Shown in pieces: positions 55,998 through 64,000 of a stretch of DNA of 64,000 nt. Position 1 is the first letter of the stretch. Each line of letters opens with the position of its first letter. The DNA is from Doryteuthis pealeii. Lineage: Eukaryota > Mollusca > Cephalopoda > Myopsida > Loliginidae. Made by a program: the position numbers and the translations under genes. The stretch covers positions 79,117,307 through 79,181,306 of the forward strand of contig CM042151.1 of the NCBI GenBank assembly GCA_023376005.1, in the 5' to 3' direction. The notes below the pieces were generated by a model. The model did no database searches, was not told the DNA's origin, and saw only the letters and a program-made list of their open reading frames with translations.

Positions 55998-56300
55998 CCA
56001 AATTGGTTGGTTAGTTGGATTTTATGGCATGTCAAACTCTGTTTGGTTATTTTAAGCCAAAGACATTTTGTTTTATTCATTCTTGTTGGGTATTCAATTT
56101 TTATACACCTTTTTAATACTCATTTTTTAATCTATTTAACCTATAGATGGGACCCTAACAAGTACTACCACTCTGGGTCAGGATGGACCTGGGATTAATG
56201 GCAATAATGTAGTACTCCACATTCCACAGAGTTGCAGAATTGGAACTTCCCCACTTGATGCAGTTTAACGTCATACCCAGGACATTAAGTCCCTCAGCTA
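55998..56300 (-). repeat. R1 dispersed repeat copy
   Basis: ggattttatggcatgtcaaa through accctaacaagtactaccac, gatgcagtttaacgtcatac. Flanking 55621-55997 is AT-rich with nothing recognised. Confidence 0.85.
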
Positions 56301-56689
56301 CCACCTTCTACCGCATATACACAAAACCGATATTGTATCCTTGTTTTGGCCTCGTTGAGGAGCCGAATAAATCAGTTTTGATGGAACTGGTTTTCTCTAG
56401 ATCCTATCAGCTATATATTTACTTTTAAATCAACTTTTGGATTGACATCACAGAACTTGATACATTTTGTGGAATTCGACAAAAATGTCAACCAGACTAT
56501 AGTTTGAAGAATTAATAAAAATAATTTTAAATATGAAAGTGTAAAATGAAAAAATAAATCTTCCATTGATCTTAATCTTTTTAGGCTTCCGTACTTTCTA
56601 ATTATGAGCGTTAGCTTTTTTATTTGTCTGTAACGAAAAAAAAAAAAAAAAAAAAAAAATTAAAAAATAAACGAAGCTTTAATGTTAAA

Positions 56690-57400
56690 AAACGTCACAT
56701 CCAAATGTCAATAAAAAGGTAATAAAGGTCTATTTGCTCGTAAATTCATACCATAAAATAAACTGAACGAACCCCATTTTATGTCCGTGTTTTTGTATTA
56801 AATGTTTATTTTTCTTGCACCTGTTATTTTACAATACAAAATATATTTTCTTTAATTATTTTAATATTCATTTCAATGTGCATATTCTAAAAAAAATTAT
56901 TTTGTGAGAATGTTTAGTTTTAAAGTTAAGGCTCGTTTTACAATTTAGGCATAAATTGGATCCTCCTTTTATGACCGTAATTTTGTTTTTTCGTCGACGA
57001 TGATTAAAATCTAACGTTTTTATTTTAGAGTACCAAAGCCAAAAAGAAAAGAAATAACAACAACAAAAGGTAATATTCAATTTTTTTTTTTTTTTTTTTA
57101 CTCGTAAATTCCTGCCATAAAATTAGGCTTGGGCATTTTATGGTAGGAATTTACGAGTAAAAAGTTGAAGTGTAAAAACGAACCCCCACTTTAAAACTAA
57201 ACATTCTCATAAAATAAAAAAAAAACTTTTAGAATATGCACATTGAAATGAATATTAAAATAAATAAAGAAAATATATTTTGTATTGTAACATAACGGGT
57301 GCAAGAAAAATGAAACATTTAATACAAAAACACGAACATAAAATGGGGGTTCAGTTTATTTTATGGTAGGAATTTACGAGCAAATAGTCCTTTATTACAA
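56690..57400. repeat. Long inverted repeat (~210-bp arms)
   Basis: Left arm 56725-56935 (ctcgtaaattcataccataa, cttgcacctgttattttaca) and right arm 57180-57395 (the reverse). The centre has its own small hairpin at 57100-57163 repeating ctcgtaaattc-t(a/g)ccataaaa. The same 20-base motif therefore occurs four times, alternately oriented. AT-rich, no coding. Confidence 0.85.
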
Positions 57401-58205
57401 ATAAAAATACGGAAGCCGTTAAGTTTTTTTAAACTATCCAATATTTGTAATATTTATCTTTCAGACATGGAAAAAATGTGATAAGAAAAAGTTTTCAAAT
57501 ATTTAGCGAATTTCATTTTTCCGGATTTCTCATCACAGTTAATCTACACAATTCTACATTTTCAGCTAACGTTAAAATTTGAAGAAAAAAACACAAAAAA
57601 AAACAAAAAAACTACACAAAGAAATCAGTAAAAGAAATGAAAAAAATAACAATACAAACGTTATATTTTTCTTCCGCTAAGAAAGCTTTCTGCGATAATA
57701 ACAAAAGAAATCGGTAGACGGTGTTAAACATAATTTCGTCCCTTAAAAAAAAAAAAAAAAAAAAAGTAAGTCTAGAAAAATTGAGTCAAATTTTAAAATA
57801 ATGTTGCCTAATGCCACTTATGTGTATTTTTGCCATCAATTGTTACAAACAGTTTATTTATGGATTACAAATTCTCATTTAGATCTTACATATTCATTAC
57901 TACTGAATAGTGAGTTCACTTCTCGCTTGTTGCACCAATTTTCCTTGTGTCAAATTGACATTTGTTTTTCGTCTGCTTTTAATTTTAAAAACGAATTAAA
58001 ATTAATTAAATCGATTATTTAAGGTCAAAATTTTGTCTAAGTTGAAAAGTAGTAACATAATGAGCATCAGTAAGAAAAAAAGCAAAATAATATTACATAT
58101 GAAATTTATTTTTAATACATTTAAAATTATTTTTTCAGTCAAATATGGCCGTAACCCCTGTCAAAATATGACTTAAAATTCGTGTTTAAGGAGAGGTAAT
58201 AATGG
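57401..58205. other. AT-rich non-coding DNA
   Basis: A possible R3 remnant (actgaatagtgagttcact near 57902). Otherwise nothing. Confidence 0.4.
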
Positions 58206-58470
58206 ACCATATGACCTTTAGGAACCCCTTTTGCGATCTCGTTTCATAAGGACATTTTTTTCCATTTACACCGTCAAAATCCGGTTGTTTGTTAGGGGTT
58301 ACGCTTAGGGGTTACAGTTAGGGTTAGGTGTTAGGGTTAGGCGTTAGTTTTATAAATTTTTTAAAAACTCTAAAAATCGTCTGTTAACAAACAAACGGAT
58401 TTTGCCGATGTAAATGAAACATGTACTTATGAAACAAGATCGCAAAAGGGGTGCCTAAAGGTCATATGGT
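58206..58470. mobile_element. MITE with telomere-like core (TM family), copy 2
   Basis: Ends accatatgacctttagg / ctaaaggtcatatggt, same arms as 14021-14254. The interior tract ggttacagttagggttaggt is longer than in copy 1, so the telomere-like core varies in length. Confidence 0.9.
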
Positions 58471-58483
58471 CCGGAATAATAAT

Positions 58484-58740
58484 AAACTGGATCTTGATAG
58501 AGACTTTAAAAAGTTGTGGAATATGAGGATGAAAGTGATACCAATGGTTACCAAAAGTTTAGAAAACAGACTGATGGAATTGGAAATCATAGGAAGAATT
58601 GAAACAATCCAAACAACAGCATTATTGAAATCAGCTAGAATACTCAGAAGAGTCATAGAGACCTGAGGAAACTTGTTGTCACTCAGACTCCAGTGAAATA
58701 CCATCAGCTAACACTGATGTGAAAAACTCACAAGGAGTGA
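58484..58740 (+). pseudogene. LINE 3' end, truncated copy a
   Basis: Translates KLWNMRMKVIPMV ... ALLKSARILRRVIET, the last ~70 residues of a LINE ORF2; ends cactcagactccagtgaaat. Confidence 0.75.
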
Positions 58741-59515
58741 CATGGTTAAGAAAAGGAAACCTCAAAAGATAAACTGAATCACTAATAATTGCTACACAAA
58801 ATAATGACATAAGGACAAACTATATCAAATCAAAAATTGATAAGACCCCAAAAAATAGTAAATATAGACTATGCGGTGACAGAGATGAGACTGTAAACCA
58901 TGTACTATGCGAATGTAGCAAACTAGCACAACGGGAGTACAAAACTAAGCACGACTGGTTGGAAAGGTGATCCGCTGGGAATTATGCAAAAATTAAATTT
59001 TGACCATACAACAAAATGGTATATGCATAAACCAGAATCTGTTCTTGAGAACGAAATGCAAAAAATTCTCTGGGACTTTGAAATAAAAACTGATCATCTT
59101 ATCCCAGCAAGAAGACCAGACCTAGAATTGATTAACAAAAAAGAAAGAACTTGTCAACTGGTGGGTTTTGCAGTTCCAGCAGATCACAGGGTGAAGCTGA
59201 AGGAAAATGAAAAAATGGACAAATACCTGGACTTTGGCAGAGAACTGAAAAAATTATGGAATATGAAAGTCAAAGTGATACCAATTGTAGTTGGTGCACT
59301 TGGAACGGTCCCAAAAAGATTGGAAACAGTTTGGAAAATCTGGAAATCAGAAGGAGAATTGAGACAATCCAGAATATTGCACTGCTACAATCTGACAGAA
59401 TACTCAGAAGAGTCCTGGAGACCTGAGGAGACTTGTTGCCACTCAGACTCAAGTTAAAGGCCATCAGTTAACGCTGATTTGAAAAACACAAAAGGAGTGA
59501 ATCATAATAATAATT
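58741..59515 (+). pseudogene. LINE ORF2 C-terminal region, copy b
   Basis: The longest LINE piece. After a cysteine-rich stretch (YRLCGDRDETVNHVLCEC, a zinc-knuckle-like site typical after LINE RT domains) it reads through KWYMHKPESV, ILWDFEIKTDH, RRPDLELINKKER, FAVPADHRVK, KLWNMKVKVIPIVVGALG. These motifs are the conserved C-terminal domain of many animal non-LTR ORF2 proteins. The frame changes near 58968 and near the end. 5' truncated and non-functional. Confidence 0.82.
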
Positions 59516-60165
59516 GAAGAGTCTGGAGACCTGAGGAGATTTATTGTCACTCAGACTCCAGGGAGATACCATCAGCTAATGCTGGTGTGAAAAACTATAA
59601 TTGTAGAAATAATAATAATAATAATAATAATAGTAATAATAGTAATAAATGATATATGCACAAACCTGAACCTGTCCTGGAGAATAAGACACATAAAATT
59701 CTCTGGGACTTTAAGGTACATACATATCACCTAATCCCGGCCAGGAGACTAGATCTAATATTGATCAACAAGAAGAAGAGAACTTGTTATTCATGGATTT
59801 TACCATCCCAACCGACCACTGTATAAAAATGAAAGAGAGCAAAAAGATAGACAAATACCTGGACCTTGCCAGAGAACTGAGGAAACTGTGAAACATGAAG
59901 GTGAAGGTGGTACCAATTGTAATTGGGGCACTTGGAACAGTTCCCAAATCTCTGGAAAAAGAATTTTGGTGAATTGGAAATCAGAGGAAGAATTAAGACC
60001 ATCAAACTACAGCACTGGGGGGATTGGCTGGAATACTCAGAAGAGTCCTGGAGACCTGAGGAGATTTATTGTCACTCAGCCTCCAGTGAACCACCAGCTA
60101 TGGCAGGTGTGAAAAATATTGATGATGATGATAATGATGATGATGATGATGAGTGAATGCCGCAA
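59516..60165 (+). pseudogene. LINE 3' ends, copies c and d, with microsatellite tails
   Basis: Copy c is only ~70 bases (gagtctggagacctgaggag) ending in a (TAA)n tract at 59606-59650. Copy d (59650-60110) repeats KPEPVLENKTHKILWDF ... to the stop region and ends in (GAT)n at 60118-60153. Several stops interrupt it. Confidence 0.75.
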
Positions 60166-60304
60166 ACTGGCACAAAAGAAATACATGACTGAGCAGGAAA
60201 GGTGATCCATGAGGTTTTGTGCAAAAGAATAAAATTTGATCATAATGACAAATGGTATATTGACAAACCAGAATCTGTCCTAGAAAATGAGAAAGCCCTG
60301 TCAG
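60166..60304 (+). pseudogene. LINE piece interrupted by R1
   Basis: gaatgccgcaaactggcaca ... gacaaaccagaatctgtcctagaaaatgag is the same region as the start of copy b. The sequence breaks off at R1 (60305) and resumes at 60880 with ctagaaaattagatgcgtaa, so R1 inserted into this LINE copy. Confidence 0.75.
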
Positions 60305-60880
60305 CTGGGGCTTTAGAATACATCAACTGCACCTCTGCAGAGGTGTAAGAACCCCCCAATGAGGCCACCTGTTGGTGGTGGGTGGCGACCTGTGATGCTT
60401 AAGGACGGAATCCTGGTGGATGAGCAGTCCATGACATACAACACTCCACTTGGACCCTTACTTAGGCTAGACAGGTGGTCGGAAAGGCCCCTTCCAATCA
60501 ATAGGCTGTTCATGTCAAGCCCTAGCGCCTATACGATTGCCCCAACCCTATTGCCCTTATGGCAAGCCCCAACTCTTTTTATCATATGGGTGCTAGAGGG
60601 CAATGGCTGAGGGTCTTCATGTCCTGGGAATGATGTTAAACTCTAATGGTGAGATTCCAGTTCTGGAGGTCTGAGGAATGTGGAGCACCCCTTCATCACC
60701 ATTGCTCCTTGGTCCAGTCTGACCCAGAGTGATAGTATCTGTTAGGGTCCCATCTATGGTATAAATAGAAAAATGTGTTTATAAACAAAATTGAGTATCG
60801 ATTAAGAATGAATTTATTTCAAAACTTTAAATGACCCAGTGAGGTTGGTATGCCATAAAATAAAACAAACCAAACCAAAC
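60305..60880 (+). mobile_element. R1 dispersed repeat, longest copy (~576 bp)
   Basis: Reference copy for at least 12 fragments in the window. Head: agctggggctttagaatac ... gaggccacctgttggtggtg; middle: agccccaactctttttatca; 3' part: cctgttagggtcccat ... gagg-ttggtatgccataaaataaaacaaaccaaac with an A-rich tail. It looks like a non-autonomous retroelement; no tRNA boxes are obvious. It sits inside a LINE copy with clean edges, which defines its ends. Confidence 0.85.
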
Positions 60881-61010
60881 CTAGAAAATTAGATGCGTAA
60901 AATTCTCAAAATTCTGAACTTTGAGATACAAATGGATCACTCTATCCTGGCTAAAAGACCCGACCTAGTGTTAATCAATTAGTGTTAAATGTCATAAAAT
61001 GTGTTCTTAA
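60881..61010 (+). pseudogene. LINE piece, continuation after R1
   Basis: ILNFEIQMDHSILAKRPDLVLIN continues the sequence broken at 60304. It is then interrupted again by AT-rich DNA (61011-61225). Confidence 0.7.
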
Positions 61011-61225
61011 TTGTGCTTGCACATTATTTGAAATGAACTTAATTGTTATTAAGAACAGATTTTATGATATTTTCGTGTTAAAAAGTGCAGTTGTATTGAT
61101 TTGAACAAATTTGTATTTTCAGTGTAGATTTATGGTGAAATGAAAATGGCTGACCAAAACAAATGGCTTCCTCAAAGTGAAACAAACAAGGGGAAGTTAC
61201 TCTCATTTATGTAACTAATGTTTAG

Positions 61226-61560
61226 ATTACCGAAGAAAAGACCTTGTCAACTCATAAATTTTACAATTCCAGTAGACCATAGAGTGAAAATAAAAGAATT
61301 TGAAAAGATAAATACTTGGATCTTGCTAGAGAGCTGAAAAGGCTGTTACTTGAAGGTGAACATATAGACGTATAAATTGTAGTTGCTGCCCTTGGATCAG
61401 TCCCCAAAGACCTGGAAAAGAAACTAGAGAAACTTGAGATATGAAGAAGAATCAAGACCATCCAGACCACCAAACTTTTAAGATTAGCTAGAATACTGAG
61501 AAGAGTCCTGGAGACATGAGGTGACTTGTTGTTACTCAAACTTCAGTGAAAAACTCACAG
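61226..61560 (+). pseudogene. LINE 3' end, copy e
   Basis: agaccttgtcaactcataaa ... gtagaccatagagtgaaaat ... gctagaatactgagaagagtcctggag: same C-terminal region, several stops, ends cttcagtgaaaaactcaca. Confidence 0.7.
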
Positions 61561-63009
61561 AAATTCAAAAAATAGATAGATTAAAAGATAAATAAATAAA
61601 TTGATTAAATAGATAGATACTTATAATTTGCAATTATTTAAAATTTTATAAGATAATTTCACAGAGAAATAAATTCTGCTGCTGTTATTGTTGTTGACAG
61701 AATAGAAGAAAAATAAATTTAAGGGAGCTATCCTGGTAGAAAATAAGTACCAAAAATCAGAAAATAAATTAAATAAAAACTAAAAAAAAAAGATTTTTGG
61801 AGATTTTTTTTTACTCTTTTCGATAATTATTTAATTGGCTATATCTTATAAAAGAAAAAATTAGACATCGATATTTGTTCTGTTTAAAAAGTATGAGGCC
61901 TAAATTTTCAATAGAGTTTTTCTACAAAAATTATTAGATAATGATAATAAACTAAAGTAGTTATTAAATAGATATGTTTTTAGAAACTAAAAATATGAAA
62001 TTTGAAACTTAAAATTAGACGTTTCATATTTTAAATGGATTTTATATATTAATTTACCATAGCAGAAGTACCTAATTAAATCAGAAAGTTTTGAAATAAA
62101 ATAACTGATGCATTATAAAATTCATTCATAGATAAATCAACACTGAAAATTTCATTAAAATCGGACAATTCCCTGATTTTTGGTCAATTTTTCCATCGAG
62201 GGTGTTAAATTAATTTTGTAAACACGGATTTTACGTCATTTTAGGCTATCATATATTTGATCAAAATTGACTAAAAAAAAAAAAATTAAAATGTATTAAA
62301 AATAAATAACATGTATAATATTATTTTCCTTTTTTTTACTGCCGCTCATTATGTTACTACTTTTCGACTTAGACAAAAATTTGTCTTTAAATAATCGATT
62401 CAATTAGTTTTAATTCGTTTTTAAAATGTATAGCAGACGACATTTTGGCAGTGCCCTTAAATGAATACTTTGTTGAACTTTTTTAAGAGAAAAAAAATTA
62501 ATTGTTTTTTTTTGTTTTGTTTTGTTTTTTTCTTAGATTTTTTAAAAAGTTTAACAATTCTTGTTTACATTTTTCCCACTAAGATTTTATTATTTAAATG
62601 TAAAAACGATGAATAGATAATTAGGACTGATATAGTTGGGGGAAAATTATTCATTTTTTGTATGTGATGATATTTTTGTTATGGGTGTCTGCAAGCGTGA
62701 AAAATGTGTTGTTCAAGGGACATAATCATCTCACATAGCAAACAACAAGAATTATTTCCCTTTAAATCACCATACTTTTGAAAGTTAGATTGGGTGTTGC
62801 CGATGTAATGTAAACAAAACAAAGAAATTGACCAATAACAGCTCAGTTTACGTTATTATGAAGGAAAGTAGGTTTCCCTTTTCTTTTTTTTTAGCAGAAA
62901 TTTGGGTCCATTCCTTAATTGAAAAAAAAAAAAAAAAAAAAAATGAGAAAAACTTACGAACGATATTTTAGATTTCAAATTTTATGAAAATATATTTATA
63001 TTTTTATTT
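61561..63009. other. AT-rich non-coding DNA
   Basis: The fold-back edge motif (cggacaattccctgatttttgg) is at 62161-62182. A poly-A tract lies at 62923-62943. No gene supported. Confidence 0.45.
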
Positions 63010-63137
63010 TTAAATAGGTTGTCGAAGATCCCCTGGGGCACAAAGTGCGGAGTTTGTTTATTTTTGCGCATACCTATTTCAAGTTCCTCAAAACAAGGAA
63101 CTGCTGCAAGAAAAGTCGTCAGCGAAATTAAATAAAG
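63010..63137 (+). other. Candidate exon with 5' splice donor
   Basis: A GC-richer patch (gatcccctggggcacaaagt) ends at aataaag|gtaagc, a good donor at 63137/63138. It could be the first exon of a gene beyond the window. No start codon or domain supports this further. Confidence 0.25.
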
Positions 63138-63599
63138 GTAAGCTATATAAATATTTACCTTTTTATTAAAAAATGTAAATCTGAAGATGTCTTGTATATT
63201 ATTTTAATCCTCCGTATGACATTGTCACATAATTCGCGTACATCTGTTAAAATTTAATAAACAAACAAAACAAAAAACTTACCGCATTCTTTTCCTCTCC
63301 CCAAAGAATGTAGAATTTCATTGTTTAATATTTGGGTGTATATTTAAAAACAAAAACAGTTTGTATATCATTTTTAATTAAAACAGCAGATTTTTAAAAT
63401 ATATTTTAAGAAAGATATCAATATCTATCAAAAGTTAGTGTAGTTTAAGAAATTTTGATTTTTATCATAAAGTTCATTTTTGTTTGAGGCATAGTTGATC
63501 TGATCTGCTATAAAAAAAACTTTTTTTTTTTTCGGAAATATTTTTATTGTTTAAAAATAAAAATAAATGTTGATTTTTAGCAATTCAAAAAAAAAAGAG

Positions 63600-64000
63600 G
63601 TCCTGCTTATAAAGTTGTAACTACTGTCGAAACGATCTCTGACTTTCTGACACGCATCTATAGCAGTTATCTTTATTTATCAAAGTCCAACCCGAGGTCC
63701 GATTTTTTGTTTTGTTTTATGGCCAGACCTATCTAAGATGCGTGTCAGAAAGCCATATAGACGGTTTCGACATAGTAATTTCATTGTAAACAACCTATAA
63801 AAATAGGTTTGAAAAATTTTCGGATATTATTTTTTATTGTTTAATATTTAGAAGATATCTATTTCTCAGTTTCGAAAAGTACCGATTTTTCTTGGTTTTA
63901 GAAAGGGGGTGTTTTTATCGAAACGATCTCTGTCTTTCTGACACGCATCTATAGCAGTTACTTTCCCTTGGTTTTATTTACCAAGGTCCACCTTGAAGCC
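63600..64000. repeat. Inverted repeat running off the window
   Basis: tgacacgcatctatagcagt occurs directly at 63638 and 63938; a reversed relative (ctaagatgcgtgtcagaaag) is at 63734. cgaaacgatctctg(a/t)ctttct precedes both direct copies. The right end is outside the window. Confidence 0.7.

Overview
The window looks like a piece of an AT-rich invertebrate nuclear genome, most likely a mollusc and probably a cephalopod. The reasons are four closely related C2H2 zinc-finger loci with a TGEKPY-type linker, in a lineage known for C2H2 expansion; many tRNA-derived SINEs; several mariner families; TTAGGG-type telomere-like tracts inside repeats; and long AT-rich, gene-poor DNA. The species assignment is inference. 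There are no bacterial-style operons and no CRISPR array.

Genes: four zinc-finger loci account for essentially all host coding sequence. ZNF-1 is at 8481-9776 (+), ZNF-4 at 19587-20303 (-) with a decayed tail at 19130-19586, ZNF-2 at 42148-43780 (-) with one frameshift, and ZNF-3 at about 53100-54848 (-) with several breaks. Each has its whole finger array in one exon preceded by a 3' splice site and an untranslated leader. The leaders of ZNF-1, ZNF-2 and ZNF-3 are alignable by eye, so these loci come from duplication of exon plus leader. The arrays grow in a visible four-finger module.

Mobile DNA, left to right. 0-7 kb: a mariner remnant, a 7 x 90-bp satellite, SINE pieces and a fold-back element carrying telomere-like repeats. 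6.7-7.3, 9.8-10.2, 14.4-14.7 and 16.0-16.4 kb: fold-back elements, three of them beside (TA)n tracts, that share a hammerhead-like core. 12.6-17.7 kb: TIR elements, a mariner MITE and a second telomere-repeat fold-back. 21-22.4 kb: SINEs and a LINE 3' end. 22.6-30.2 kb: dispersed family X and a direct duplication in which one copy carries a 1.1-kb TIR element that the other lacks. 30.7-31.3 kb: a deleted mariner. 33.65-34.26 kb: a near-perfect 2 x 292-bp palindrome, each arm holding a tRNA-like A/B box promoter and a hammerhead ribozyme with all core residues present, inserted in a TA-linked tandem array (34.26-35.04 kb). 37.15-41.41 kb: a complete Ty3/Gypsy-like LTR retrotransposon with identical 266-bp LTRs, a CATAT target duplication, and a textbook -1 frameshift signal between gag and pro, but two breaks in pol. 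44-53 kb: SINEs, more telomere-repeat fold-backs, mariner relics. 55-64 kb: a long inverted repeat, a telomere-repeat MITE, a stack of truncated LINE 3' ends around a near full-length R1 repeat, and an inverted repeat that runs off the window.

The most interesting objects are the palindromic SINE-like element with paired hammerhead ribozymes, and the possible wider family of degenerate hammerhead cores in the other fold-back elements. Boundaries of decayed repeats are by eye and accurate to roughly 10-40 bases.
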